Part shown: piece after piece, positions 45,601-57,982 of the stretch
Layout: every line of letters begins with the position of its first letter
Position numbering within the stretch: position 1 is the stretch's first letter
NCBI GenBank assembly: GCA_030998015.1
Contig: JARWMV010000073.1
Span: 1 to 64,000, forward strand
Length of the DNA: 64,000 nucleotides
Direction of reading: 5' to 3'
Source of the DNA: Ceratorhiza oryzae-sativae
Taxonomy: Eukaryota > Basidiomycota > Agaricomycetes > Cantharellales > Ceratobasidiaceae
Notes under the pieces: model-generated
Database searches by the model: none
Told to the model about the DNA's origin: nothing
The model's input: the letters and a program-made list of their open reading frames with translations, nothing else
Program-made: the position numbers and the translations under genes

Positions 45601-46490
45601 TACTTGCCTGCTTCACAGATGGGTCTAAACGGGTTGAACGGGGCTGCCGAAAGACAGGAACCGGGTTCGTTATCGACAGGCTTGGAAAAGAGGTGGCCTC
45701 GCGTGGAGTAGGCCTAGGCTCGAGGGCAGATGTCTTCGACGCGGAAATGCTAGGCCTTGCACTAGCGGCCGAGGACGCATGTGCCATGGCCCTCGAAGCT
45801 CCCATCAGCGTTATTCGCTTTTTCGTAGATAATATCGCAGCAGTGCAAATGATTGCGGATCTCTCCCCACACCCTGGACAATCGTCGTCTATCCTTTTTC
45901 GGAAAGCCATCGACCTCTACCTCCGTGCTGTACACGACGCGAAGGTGGAAATTTATTGGGTACCAGGCCATAAGGGCATATCGGGCAACGAACGTGCCGA
46001 TCGGCTTGCGAATGAAGGGGGGTCGATTGAACCCGAACCCCTTTTCAACCGTAGGATTACCTGGGCCAAGTTTATGTCCAGAGAACGAGCTGTTCGAAAT
46101 TGGCGTCGCGCTTGGCAATCAGGCCACCACTCCGCGCACGTAATGAGCTCACTCGTAGGTCCCCCGATACTTCGTTTACACCCGTTCCATACTTCATTCG
46201 ATGGCACGCGCCGCATACACCCCCGGGTAATCCAAATCATACTCGGACACGCGTTCTGCGGCGAGTGCTACGATCGTTTCGAAGTCCCAGAGGATCCCGG
46301 CTGCCCGTGCGAACAGGTGACGTTGCAAACTCTATGGCACGTCGTGCTGGAGTGCCCTCTGCACTCTGTGGCTCGGATGAAACTGAGGAGGGCGACCAAA
46401 TACTTCCAGCGCCATGAACTTTTGAGCACTGTTCCAGGCCTTACAGCCATGGCCAATTTTCTCTCTGCTTCTTCCGCTTTTTCTAAATAA
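42631..46490 (+). pseudogene. LINE ORF2: endonuclease, reverse transcriptase, RNase H; one stop and one frameshift
   Basis: Starts ATG 42631. Endonuclease (to about 43380): LNVAQSNARMHAI, VFQDPWWG, YAGDFNLHHEKW, SVLDLTLAN and the C-terminal SDHLALTW. A TGA at 43828-43830 interrupts the frame before the RT. RT: SAPGAFGSNYRVLKWVF, YRPISLLECLSKCLEKF, LTLDVKGYFDCVNHKRL, then a frameshift at about 44450-44465, PQGSSLSPVLSSIY and the catalytic AYVDDFTVL near 44677-44703. RNase H: CFTDGSKR, DAEMLGLALAAE, YWVPGHKGISGNERADRLA. C-terminal Cys/His: CGECYDRF...CPCEQ...LWHVVLECPLH. The frameshift lies just before the active site. Only two lesions in 3.9 kb, so decay is recent. Confidence 0.92.
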
Positions 46491-46925
46491 TTTACTGTTT
46501 CTACGCGCCTCACGCGCCGTCCGTACTTCCCATTTCGTAGCCTCACGTCCCGCTTTTTCCTAATCGTTACTTTTTCTTCTTCATTCCAGGCTCTGCCTTT
46601 CTATACGTGCTTTGACTTTGTTCATGTAACGTGTTTCTATTTTCCTTACAATAGAACGAATGTAACCAAAAAAATAAAAATACAAAGCCACGTGCAAGCG
46701 AACCAAACAAATGCCGCCGTACTGAGCCCCCTCGCTCGAACAAGCACCATTGGCCTCTTCAGCATCCCGCTTTGAGTGCAAAGTAACAACTATAAAATAT
46801 ACTTCTCAAAATGGCAATCCCCCGGCAGCTAGTTTAAAGCAATCTTCGTTTGCGTCATAAGTCCCTTATTCCATACAACATTTCCGTGACCGTTTCCCAC
46901 TTTCTATCTAGTCTAGTTTATGATA

Positions 46926-48770
46926 TCAAATTCCACCACCCTCCAGCAGTGCCCTAGCAGCCTTTTGTGCATTGGCCCTCATGGCCTCAATCTGGAGCTC
47001 CAGATTGCGAATCTGAGCACGCGCTTCGCGCAACTCGCTTGTCAAGCGCGCATTTTCTTCAACCAGAGTGCTCGATCCCTGCAATTCAGATGTTAGCATA
47101 GGTTAACCATCGAATTCGATGCGCGGCTGCAACCCACCTCATTTGATGTAGCAGCTATGGGCGCATCCTCGGCCCTAGGAGGCGAGCTCGGTATCACAGC
47201 AGCCGGAGCCGGAGCCGGGGTTTGTGGAATCGGGACCGAGGCCGGAGTCGGGACTTCAGCAGCTTTTGGTGCGGTGGGGGCTGCGGCAGGAGGGACGAAT
47301 GCCGGAGTTGGGGGAGGTGGTTGAGCGGCGCTAACAGCTCCAGTTGACAAATCGACGAGGTTTGGGGGGGCGGTCTTGCCGGAGAAGAATTCGGCGGCTG
47401 TAAGCGCGGGCTCGCTAGATGGGGCGGGCGGGAAGATGTCCGATTGGAATTGGTCAGACTGGGTGAATGGGCCAGTTAGAGTGGTGACATAACGAAGAGA
47501 GAATATGGACCGACCTTGCGAGGGACAACAAAAGCAATAGGCTCGATAGTCGAACCATATACTTTGTACGCGCGCATAATCTCACACTCGGCAACCTCGA
47601 GTGCACGACGGGGGAGGAAGCACATTCCTCGTTGAGGGTCGGTCGACTTGTGCTCCGAAAGTTCATGAAGTGTGTCGCTCTCGTACTCGTAGTATCGGAT
47701 ATTGCCATCGCTGTTTGAGTGCAACAATTAGAGTCGGGAAGCAGAGAAGCGACAAAATACTCGCCCTTTGCCAGCAAGGAACAGTAAATTATTATCGCTC
47801 CAGAATGGCATGATAACGCCGGAGGACTGATCGATCGACACCGTCTTGATATTGCCCAAAGAGCCGGCATCCCACACGCCCAGCTGACGCTCGCTCATAC
47901 GGCTAAAGCCGGTGGTCGCAATACGATCATGGTTACCCATCCAGACAACGCGTGCACCCTTGATGCCGCCATGCCCATCACCGACGCGCACTGCCTCGCT
48001 CCCAGCACGAGGATCAAACATGCGAATCTTGCGGTCTCGGCAGGTGGTGGCCAGCAACGTCCCGCTCGGGTTCCAGCTCAAGGATTGGATGGTATCGGTA
48101 TGGCCAGTGAGCGCGATCTTGGCGTCATTAGTATGAGCCAAATCCCAGAGCCGGACGGTTCCGTCTCCGACAGTCGAGGCAGCAAGAACGTTCTCGGCCG
48201 TAGGATGGAACAAGACTTGCCCAACTTTACGTCCTGAACCAGAAATAGTCGCGACAGGGTCAAAGTCGCGTGGTTGCCATTTCTCGGCTCCCCAGTCGTC
48301 GAATTGGGAAGCTTCGACTTTCCAGACAAGGACTTGGCCGTCTTCACCACCGCTGACGACGACAGAATCGTTGAACGGAGACCAGTCGGTGTCGAGCACG
48401 GGCGCCATGTGCCTGCGTGCGAGCGGGATGATGTCTGGGAGCTTGTAGGGAAGGTTATGGGGCAACGGGCGGAACGGATTCGCCAGCGGCAGGATAGCAA
48501 ACGCGCCGCCTCCCGACGCGTTCCAGTTGAGTGCGATATACGACTGTCGAGGCGGTGGTCAGCGCTGTCGAATCAGACGGGGCCGACACTTACGCCAGAC
48601 GCGCTGATCAGATTCGTGTCCCATGCGCTATTCGACACCTTGACATTCTCGATTCCCCATTCCTTCTTTGCAGACTGCCCGAATACGTGTCTGCATAGAG
48701 TTCAGACGCGTATAAATCTCTGTTATTTTGCCACAAACCTGTATTTCGACGGACGCACAAACCGCGACAT
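46926..48770 (-). CDS. crn1: Coronin (actin-binding WD40 protein)
   Basis: Coronins bind F-actin and regulate the Arp2/3 complex at cortical patches. First exon from ATG 48768-48770 reads MSRFVRPSKYR, the conserved basic actin-binding start; next come HVFGQSAKKEWGIENVKVS, WDTNLISASG and the propeller blades (VLDTDWSPFNDSVVVSGGED, GQVLVWKVE, VRLWDLAHTND, LSWNPSGTLLATTCRDRKIR, FDPRAG). The coronin-specific extension follows (PQRGMCFLPRRALEVAECE), then a Pro/Ala-rich linker (about 47100-47350). The last exon (46926-about 47080) encodes a coiled coil (TLVEENARLTSELREARAQI) for oligomerisation, ending TGA 46926-46928. About six exons with short introns. No internal lesion. Its start is head-to-head with the methyltransferase-like gene. 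Confidence 0.93.
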
Positions 48771-50172
48771 GGTGGTCAGAGCTGGATGAGAGTAACCCTA
48801 GGAACGATCACGTGCTAGTACCTCACGAGCCATCGACCCCTGGTGGTTCCATCTTGACTGAGCATTTGGTGGATTTGCGGGGCCGAGATATCACAGAGGT
48901 TGCAAATATGGGTAAGTTCAACGCTATGATTCTGATACATCTTTTCACACTGCGATACTAGCTCTACCTGCAGGTGCTGATCCTGAAGACAACTGGGACT
49001 CAGAGTCCGCAACTTCCTGTTCTGGCATCACCATTCAGTCTGATGAAATATCGCGTGAGTTTCTTTCTGAATGAACCTTAAATACAGTGTTTGTTCCAAC
49101 ATCAAATTACTTGTGCAAAAGAGTATTTTGTCGCACATCACGGGCGTCTATACCCCGCAGACCAGAGCCTCCCAAAGTTCTTCCCGACCGACGATGTTCG
49201 TCGATACCGGCTACGACACCTTGTAACTAACTCAGTTTTTTGTGGCAACTACACCGGGCCTGTCAGTGAATTACTTGCGCCTATCGAAGGAAGACAGAGG
49301 CACGTGCTCGAGCTAGGGACGAGGGCTGGATCATGGCAAGTTTCTCCATCACGCGTGGTCCTCTCGACTTGACCCCCTACTTTGAGTAGGGTAAGATCCA
49401 TGTCTACAGAATTTCCGCACGTTCAATTTCGAAGCTTGGATGTTGCACCATTAAGCGCTCATGTTCCACAACGAAATGTCGCATTCCAGGTGTACAACTT
49501 TCCCGACGGCTTGATGTTGGAGGATGCATCCCAGGATGCTGTGTTTGTGAATTTTGTGGTAGAGATAGTGAGAATCTGCCCTGCTTTCTTCAAGCCTCTA
49601 GCATTTATTCTTATTAATAATTCGCCACACAGGTCAATGACTTCCGTGCTATACTGCGCGAAGCGCACCGTGTGCTTCGCCCAGGCGGAATGCTACATAT
49701 CACCGATTTCTGTCCTAACCTGTGGGATTCTGAGGATCCTTCGAAATTAACTCACCACACAAACCCAATATCTTGCCGCCTTGCAAAACTCGTCCAAGAA
49801 CACGTCGTTCAGATGGGAGTCGAGATCGACAGTCTCGACAAGCTTCCGGCATGGCTAACCCCAGGTTCAGGCCTGTGGGGCGATTCTCCGAGTGACAGTG
49901 TCGGATTCGGGCAGACTCAGGTGGTTGTTCGAACATATCCCTGCTATCCGCACTATGGGTCCTCGTGCATGTCCCTGGTCAACAACGACATCGTACCGTT
50001 TATTAGGCACCTCACCGTGACCTCGATTCGAGACCTATGTGGGGTACTGAAAGACACGGGCCTTGGCAATGACGAGGCAGAGAAACTTATCGAAGAAACT
50101 TTGACAGAGTTGAGACGGCCTGATAGGTGTGCCCACGTGAAGCTGTACTGTTTATATGCACTCAAGAAATGA
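48728..50172 (+). CDS. SAM-dependent methyltransferase-like protein, copy 1
   Basis: Class I methyltransferase fold suggested by VLELGTRAGSW (motif I, glycine-rich SAM loop), FRSLDVAPL (motif II acidic), a central DAVFVNFVVEI strand, and REAHRVLRPGGMLHITDFCP (the post-motif RPGG loop). The acceptor is unknown. Exons are split by introns near 48911-48973, 49054-49122, 49335-49390 and 49568-49632; stop TGA 50170-50172. The intron at about 49335 begins GC (GCAAGT), while the same position in copy 2 begins GT. No good ATG was found: the frame is open leftward to 48728, which overlaps coronin exon 1 on the other strand, so the start is unresolved. Tandem with 50312-51563. Confidence 0.7.
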
Positions 50173-50311
50173 ATTAAATCAAGAGAAACTGAATTAGTAG
50201 TTCGATCATTCATCGTAGTAACAACCACGTGTTGGTAACCCAGTAAACCCCTGCCTTTACGGTTGCTCCTTGCTGCGATTCTCATCCCCATAATCAGTTT
50301 GTTTGCTCAAT

Positions 50312-51563
50312 ATGTGCGTTTTCGAGTATTACGATACTGATACGAACGCAACCGTCTACTATGTTATACCGAGTCTAGAGTCGAATGACAATGGTTCCGG
50401 AATTGAGTCTGAATCAGAGTCAAGGCTGTCGAGTACCACGCTCGAGTCTGATGGCATACCAGGTGGGTTACTTTCGCAGCGTGTTAAACCAAACAATGAG
50501 TATCTTTCAAAAGCTTATTACGTCAAGCACCACGGACGGCAGCTACCCGCAAGCGATAGTTTCGTCAAGTGGCTTCCTCCCGACAACATTCGACGGGACA
50601 TTGTACGATACGTCGTGAGTAGGGCGTTGTTTGGCGGCAACTACGGTGGGCCTGTCCCAGAGATCCTTGCTTCCACCGAAGAAGCGCCCCGACGCGCCCT
50701 TGAGATAGGAACTAGGGCTGGGACGTGGTAAGTTGGTGCATGGTACATTCCTCAACCAATTAAGTGGCGTGTTCATATAGGGTGCAATCCATGGCCTCAG
50801 AGTTTCCACACGTTCAGTTTCTAAGCTTGGACGCGGTCCCAGTCATACCCCATACTCCACATCCAAACATCTCTTTCGAAGTATACGACTTTACAAGTGG
50901 CTTGTTGCTCGAGGACGAGTCTCAGGATATTGTCTTTATGAATTTTGTTACAGAAATGGCGAGTGTACTCCCCAGCCACAGAAAAGGTCACACTTATGTT
51001 CATATACATACACACATAGGTCAAAAACTTTCCCAGTTTACTCGGCGAAGTGCATCGCGTTCTTCGTCCAGGCGGGATGCTGCATATCCACGATTTCTGT
51101 CCAGACCTCTGGGATTCTGAGGACCCTTCAAAGCCAGCCCGCCACACAATCCCGATCGCTTATCGCCTGATTGATCGACTGCAAGAAGAAGGGTGTAGGG
51201 CAGTGGGTGTTGAAATAAACACCTTTAGCAAGCTCCCTGGGTGGCTCTTGCCAGATTCAGGCTTGTGGGACCAGAGTAACAATAACCGTGGTGGATTCGA
51301 AACGGATACAGACCGAGGTTCGAGCTTTCCCTTGCTATCCACACGATGGATTCCCGTGCGTGGCTCAGCTCGGCACCCGCCTGGCACCTTATGTGAGGTA
51401 TCTGCACACGACTTCGTTTCAAGATCTGTTTGGGGTGCTGAGAGATGGAGGGGTTGGAAGTGATGAAGCGGAAAAACTCATTGAAGAAGCGCTGCAAGAG
51501 CTGAGGCAGCCGGAGAATTGTGTACTTACAAAACATTACCGTTTATATGCCTTCAGAAGATGA
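50312..51563 (+). pseudogene. SAM-dependent methyltransferase-like protein, copy 2, with a frameshift
   Basis: Paralogue of the preceding gene, 140 bases downstream of its stop. Starts ATG 50312 with an acidic Ser-rich N-terminus, then AYYVKHHGRQLPASDSFVKW, LEIGTRAGTW (SAM loop), FLSLDAVPVIP, LLLEDESQDIVFMNFV and GEVHRVLRPGGMLHIHDFCP. Introns near 50729-50779 and 50959-51019. Two consecutive frames are needed at the end: the first runs to about GGFET (51300), and the conserved remainder (EVRAFPCYPHDGFPCVAQLG to YRLYAFRR, TGA 51561-51563) is in another frame. No acceptable intron bridges this, so it is a one-base-type frameshift near 51297-51308, real or an assembly error. Confidence 0.65.
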
Positions 51564-52639
51564 GGCAACATGATCAATCAGGAGATTGGGGGCGACTATG
51601 AACCGATCTATTTCTCGCTGTTAACAAGCCTGGGCGTCAGGGTGTAGTTTTAGCTACGTGCAGTCGGGTGAACTCATAGGCATTACTCGAGGTGCATATT
51701 TTTGATACCGTACACACTACAAATTTGGCCTTCTTTGCATCAATTCGGGCTTTGCGGATCGGAAGACCGTGTCACCAGATTTGACATAGGACAGCCGCAA
51801 GGGCTTGGGTTGACGTCCCAGCGCATTGCGCTTATCGAGACAAGGCCAATTGCCGAGGGTGAATTGAAAATGCTCAACCACATTTGGTATGTATCCAATA
51901 GGATCTACAATTGATTCAAATGTAAATTCGCGCTCACCGAGGTGGCCGATCGGGCTTAGGATGGGTTAGTTGCTGGGCCGTCGCTGAGACGACCGGGTTA
52001 TCGTCTCCATTGGAGTGCACTCTCTAGGTCCACACGTATTTCTCACCTTTTACTCTCATATTTGATTGAAATATAAAGATAGGTATTATGGCAGATTTTC
52101 TATACCTGTGATCTCGATTGGGTGCCTCCTGAGGGGAGCATACAGGTCAAACAATGAACAAAAATTTATCCACAAGACGGCTGTGATTTGAAAATAGTCA
52201 ATATCCCACTTCTCTGATGGGTGGATCACTCCCTTGGAAGCTCTGCAACCCTGTGGCTCGCCAGAATCCACGTGCTGGAGCAAAATGTGATAGACAGCAG
52301 ATTCATAGCCCAATGCCAGCCGAGCATATAGTACGCCTATCCTACTGATCTAACTCGATTCAAGTGACAGGAGTTTACCGATTTATCTTGTCGGAGAGGG
52401 CTGGGGACACCTCAACCTAGTTTCATGATGATGTCTCGGCCGAGCGGTTGATGGAATGGGGACTTGGCGGATGACTACCCTGCTTCCGAGGCGATTTATC
52501 AAAATGACCACAACAGTGATCAATCTGAACCTGTTAAGGCAAACATACAATAGCATCCTGATTGCATCCCATAAAAGCTTGCGATTCGGTGGTGTTCCGT
52601 ACGTCTTCCTTTTCCGTCTCTCCACTCTCCGTCTTCACA
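51564..52639. other. Intergenic; promoter of GH55 gene
   Basis: About 1.1 kb without a supported ORF or repeat. CATAAAAGC at about 52570-52578 is a possible TATA-type element 65 bases before the glucanase ATG, and the pyrimidine-rich run TCTTCCTTTTCCGTCTCTCC (52605-52624) is a typical fungal transcription start tract. Confidence 0.45.
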
Positions 52640-55600
52640 ATGGTCGCTTACAAGCAGGCTCTGCCTGCACTCACTCTTTTACTCACCACATGGCTGCATC
52701 TAATCCCATCTGCTTTTGCTCAGCTTTGTACGGAGAAACTACTTTCGCAGGCCGACGGCCCGTATTGGCTCGAAACCATTGAGCATCGAGGATCTGCTCC
52801 GTATAGCTCCGATGTTGAGAGCTACAAGGTGATTCAAGCGTGCATGTCCCCTTCAACATCTAATTTTTTCGCCCCAGGTCTATCGCAATGTCAGAGACTA
52901 CGGCGCGAAAGGAGACGGTGTAACGGGTACGTGTTTTGTCCTCTCGCTTATTTGTAGCGATTCTATGACACAATTTTTCTCAGATGATACTGATGCCATT
53001 CAACGCGCCATCTCAGAAGGTTCACGCTGTGGTGCGGGGTGCCTGGCCTCGACAGTGACACCAGCGCTAGTCTACTTTCCCTCTGGAACAGTAAGTATGG
53101 GGGTCGTACGAGACCTAGTATTCGATACTGAAATGCGGTATTCGTCAGTACCTTGTATCTCGCTCTATTGCTGCATACTACTATACCTCGATCGTCGGTA
53201 ACCCCAAGTCTCCCCCAAAGCTTCTGGCATCCGCCAATTTCACCGGAACATCGGGAGGAGTCATTGGTATATACACTTGCTTCCGGATAATCATCTGACC
53301 GATTCTGGCTTTCTAGATGCCAGCCCACGTTATGCTAACAACTCTCAGTGGTACATTCAACAAAACAACTTCTTCCGCTCCGTTCGCAACTTCGTAATAG
53401 ACACTAGTCAAGTATCGCCAAATGCCACTATGAATGGGATCCACTGGCAAGGTAAATTCCTTGAACAAACACGCAGAGCGCTTTTGACAACACAATGTTT
53501 TGTTTCCTAGTTTCGCAAGCTACATCTTTGATCAATATCCGATTCGAGACGTCTCGCGTCCCGGGGAACAATCATCAGGCATGTACTAACTCTGTTGACC
53601 GCTAGGCAGCGAAGAACTTACATATACCTATTAGGGCGTCTATATTGAAAATGGCTCTGGAGGCTTCATGTCTGACTTGTACTTCACGGGGTACGTTTAT
53701 AGCTGGTTGTGACAGCCAATCTACTCACGCCGTCACCTATCAGGGGTCGCTATGGTCTAATGGTTGGCAATCAGCAATTCACCGCCGCAATGTTACAGTA
53801 TGTTCGTATGGCCTCAGACTGGATTCGCATATGAAACCATTTCTTGTAGCTCGAGAAAGTCCAGACTGCGATCTTCCAGCGCTGGAACTGGGCGTGGACT
53901 TACCAGGATATCAAGATCGTGTCAGTGATATTCCATTTGCAAGAGAAAACAACCTAAAATCGTTTGTCCTCGTTAGCGACTGTGAAATAGGCGTCAATGT
54001 TACATCAACTGTAAGTCGCTTCTGTATTTCTTGAGTCCGCTATCAAACGGGTTTGTAGCGCACTGGCTCTATCCTGATGGCCGACGTCAGCGTCTGGAAC
54101 ACGCCCACCTTCATGGTCATGACGGCCACCTCTCCGGCTATAGCTAACACCACGCTTGCATCGAACACTACAATTGTTCTTGAAAATGTCGATTTCAAGA
54201 ACGTTACGACCGGCCTCATTGACGGAAACAACACTGTTCTGCTCACTGGCGGAATGAGCAAGACAGTAAACGGCTGGATGCAGGGCAATGTCTACCAGGG
54301 CGCGAGCGCCGAATTCAATTATTCCAAGGGCACGACCGAACCTGCTCACCGCTCGCCCAAATTGGTTGATCCAAGCGGCAAGATATTCTCAAGGAGGCGC
54401 CCCGAGTACGAAAACTACTCGTCGGATCGTGAGTCGATGATTTGTACGGCTCTCCGTCCGGGATCTAAATGGTTTTTCTAGAGTTCGTATCGGTCAAGGC
54501 TCAAGGTGCCAAGGGTGACGGCGTGCATGACGACACTGAAGTCATCCAGAAAGTACTGGACCAGTATTGTGGTGACAAGATCATCTACTTTGACGCCGGC
54601 ACTTACTATGTCACGGACACTATCAAGATTCCACAAGGCATTATCGTCGTCGGTGAAGTCTGGTCTACAATCATCGGCGGGGGACCCAAGTTTGCCGACC
54701 AGCAGAACCCTCGAGCGGTCATTGAAGTTGGACAAGGTGCGTGATCAAGTCAAGAGCATTGAGCGAGTCGCTATATGCTGGATTTTTGGTTAGAGGGCGA
54801 CAGGAACCCCGTTCAATTAAGCAACCTGGTTCTTTCTGCTCGATCTGGTAGCGCGGGCGCAATTATTTTGCGCTGGAATATTGGCGAGCCTCTGCGTCAG
54901 TCGGAAATGTCCGGAATGTGGGATGTACACGTCCGACTCGGAGGATTCGCGGGTTCCGACATCCAGGTTAACAACTGTCTGGCGGCGAACACAGGACACT
55001 CTGTCAAGGATTGCACTGCGGCATTTATGGGAATACATTTGACGAAGAACGCGGCTGTGTATATGGAAGGAGGATGGGTCTGGACCGCGGATCATGATCT
55101 GTACGCCTCGTGAACCGCATATATCCGCCCATGCGCTAGCTCTGACATGTGTGCTGCAGTGATGACCCTGAGCAGCGTCAAATTGACGTGTACACTGGAC
55201 GAGGCGTCCTCATTGAATCTCAAAGAGGGCCAGTATGGATCGTTGGGGGGAGCTCCGAGCATTTCGTAAGTTTGGGCCCTTTCTTTTCGGCACATGAGGT
55301 AACGAATAGATGTTTTCAGACTATCTATCAGTACAACTTGGTAAATGCCAGGAATGTCTACCTTGGGCTCATCCAGGCTGAATCGGTACGTGTTTCAAAC
55401 ATCCTCTTAGATACATAATTGATACACCCCTCGTATCTTCAGCCCTACTGGCAACCCTCTCCCGCGCCTCCGGAGCCATTTAGTTTGTCCGAGGCTTACC
55501 ACGATCCCGCTCTGACAAACGGGCCCGCTGCCTGGGCCTTGGCGATCGCTGGATCCAGGGATATATATGTCTACGGTGCTGGATTGTATAACTTCTACAG

Positions 55601-55923
55601 GGTAAGTTAGGTTCGACCCAGCCACTCATTGCTCTTCACTTATATGTTAAAACAGAGCTACACCCAAACTTGTTTAGATCTCTTCACCTGCCAAGAGACT
55701 TTGATCAATATTGATCAAAACTCGGAATGTGAGTTTTAGAGCTTAACGTCAAATCCAACTGCTGATATCACTCTCGACAGATGTCCACATCTACTCTTTG
55801 GCTACAATTGGCGTCACCTATATGCTTAATGTCGACTCCAAGCCGGTCATTAGCCAAAACGACAACCGTAACGGCCGCCCGTCGAACATCGCTGCTTGGA
55901 CTTCAGAGAAAGGCTCTCTCTGA
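52640..55923 (+). CDS. GH55 exo-beta-1,3-glucanase, secreted
   Basis: Hydrolyses beta-1,3-glucan, either the fungus's own wall or that of prey or host. The N-terminal signal peptide (ALPALTLLLTTWLHLIPSAFAQ) follows ATG 52640-52642. Two pectate-lyase-like beta-helix modules are evident, each opening with the family signature: VRDYGAKGDGVT...DDTDAIQRAI (about 52880-53010) and VKAQGAKGDGVHDDTEVIQK (54493-54552). Other conserved parts: RNFVIDTSQV, GNQQFTAAML, VQTAIFQRWNW, EHFTIYQYNLVNARNVYLG and QTEQPYWQP-like QAES...PYWQPSPAPP. About 13 exons with introns of about 50 bases; one near 53805-53850 has a weak donor. Ends TGA 55921-55923. About 770 residues, as usual. Linked to a starch-degrading enzyme downstream, but separately transcribed. 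Confidence 0.9.
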
Positions 55924-57982
55924 GCTGAAGCTGTTTGAGCTGATTCCGTTTGCCTGTTCTTATGAGGCGATATTTGATCTCTGTCGTTTTTTTTTTTTTT
56001 GTATTTGCTACGACCCGTAAGAGGGATCGTACTTAAACCGACAGATATGATGAGGGGGATGCGAAGGTATTTCGACCTGCGGAGCAGGTGCGAAATCCTT
56101 GGCTATATGTATTCACACCGTAGCATACAATCGAATTGTAGTACATAAGCATAACCGTACATAAGAGGAAATGGTATCAATAAAGAAGAGAGGTGAAGCC
56201 TCAACACTGCCAAATGGGATCCTAGACCATATGGTCACTGGTATTCGTCCGGGGTAAGGCCGATAGTCATGGCTCACAACAGTATTGTTTTTCCTCATCA
56301 CTAAGTCATTCATTTGTGTCAGAGTGTTTTCGCCCTAACGAGAGCGTATCGGGCGCCCCAGCACCATCCGCTTATTTGGTTTTCCGACTGCTTGGATTTA
56401 AATTGGACAGCCCTCGCCCACCACCATGCGCCCTTGCAAGTGTTCATATCTTGCAGGTGGTGGCAAATTTTGAAACAGCTCGTGGCCGGCTGCTCTCGAC
56501 TCCATCTGAAGTGTATTCACGTACAGCATATGAAACTGCGTTTTTTATAAACTTGCGTCCGTTTCCAGGAGTTGGAACAGTAGAGCGCAATGATTTTGTT
56601 AATGTCGCCTCCACGAGACGACAATGATGGTCAAAGTCTAATTGGTATTCTGCCACAAGCTCGGACGGTTTGAATGCGCAGGAAAGTTATGATGGAAGAC
56701 TTGTCAAGGCTGCCCGGGGATAGCAAGGCCTCAGGATGGAGTATCAAGACCTAGTCGTATTACCTGAATTTTATGAGTGAGGAAAAATATTCTATAGGTC
56801 ACTCTGAAGTATTCAGAATCGAAGGTATCTAGACTCCCGATTGACTGGGGGATTGCCCCCTCCCCAAGGCTCTAGGTAACGACCAAGCATTCATGGGTAT
56901 CGTAAGATGTCACTACTGTGCATAGAGATTTTACAAAGGAATCAAACTAAATGGAGGTGACGCTATTAAAAACAGTTCATTACCAAGTGGAGGTTAGTAT
57001 TACATCACCCATTGAGTGGGTTGCGCCCACCACTTGGCTTAGCACTAACCTCAGCCCTGCTCCTCAGAAAATGAAACTTTGGCAGTATTTCAATTGTTTT
57101 CTGTGTGGAAAAACTCGGTTCGGTATCTCAACAAGTTTATACTCTATCAGACGAGTGGACCTGGTGACCCAACCACCATACCTGAACCGCAGTCTGGGAA
57201 TCTAAGGGTAGAAGGAAGCTCTACTTGAAGCGCTGCGCGGGCTGGCGGTTCAAGGTGGCTGGGCGGGAGAACCAGCCTCGTTTAGTATGTGCTTGGCTGT
57301 AGGGATTCGCTGCCCGCCAATTAGAGAATCAAAGCCCGTCATCCTGTTTACTTGGCTCGATGGTCTTTGTGGCAGACTGGCATCACCAAGAGATGGCCAG
57401 CAGGAAAGAATAGATGGTTGGTGCCAGGTCTATGGATCCCTCTTAGTGGTCTCGGTTAAAATTAACTTGTATTTGGAAGAATGGCCGATCGCACGCCAGC
57501 AGTTATAATTGCTAATCACCACGTGCGCCGACCCTGCCATGGCATCATTAGCCCCAAATAGGACACCTGCCGCCCCTCCCCGTGCACGACCATCCCGTGG
57601 ATAAACACCTATCTCATATAATTTCTCCGAGTGCAGAAACTCTTGTGCGTTCTGATACTCGAGTCTCACACCGGCGTCTGCAATCAGAGCCCATAAAGAA
57701 CCGATAGCAGGTATCATAGAACGTTTCGAAGTTCCAAACTCTCATATTCCCCCTTCGTCATAAACTTCCTCACCCCGTGTGACTTGCCGGTCCGTGTCAG
57801 TTGACCTGGCAGACTTTTCTGGATTATCACATGAGCGTTATGTTGCCTGCATGATCGATCCTACTTGTGGCACTGGGCGGGATCTAGAAGACCTGGAGCC
57901 CTCTCGCTTGTTTGATGGTTACAGGAGAAAGGAGGTATATAAGACTTTGGAGGAGGAGGCAAAGAGACCAGCATCAGACAAG
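55924..57982. other. Intergenic; amylase promoter at the right end
   Basis: About 2 kb without a supported gene; the frames at 56951-57205 and 57430-57717 show no family features. A T15 run at about 55988-56002 follows the glucanase gene. TATATAAG at about 57935-57942 lies 41-48 bases upstream of the amylase ATG and is the best TATA element in the window. Confidence 0.5.

Larger units (their letters stand above)
40381..46680 (+). mobile_element. LINE (non-LTR retrotransposon) with ORF1, ORF2 and A-rich tail
   Basis: Coding order is that of Tad/I-group LINEs: ORF1 with three zinc knuckles, ORF2 with apurinic-type endonuclease, reverse transcriptase, RNase H and a C-terminal Cys/His motif. The 3' end is marked by the A-rich tail CCAAAAAAATAAAAATAC at about 46660-46678. 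The 5' boundary is not certain; coding begins by 40723 and the leader may start near 40.4 kb. ORF1 and the region upstream are CG-poor whereas ORF2 is CG-rich. No target duplication identified. Confidence 0.85.

Noticed and set aside
51240..51305. Intron explaining the frame change in methyltransferase copy 2
   Set aside because: Possible GT...AG pairs are only 21-36 bases apart and do not restore the needed frame.
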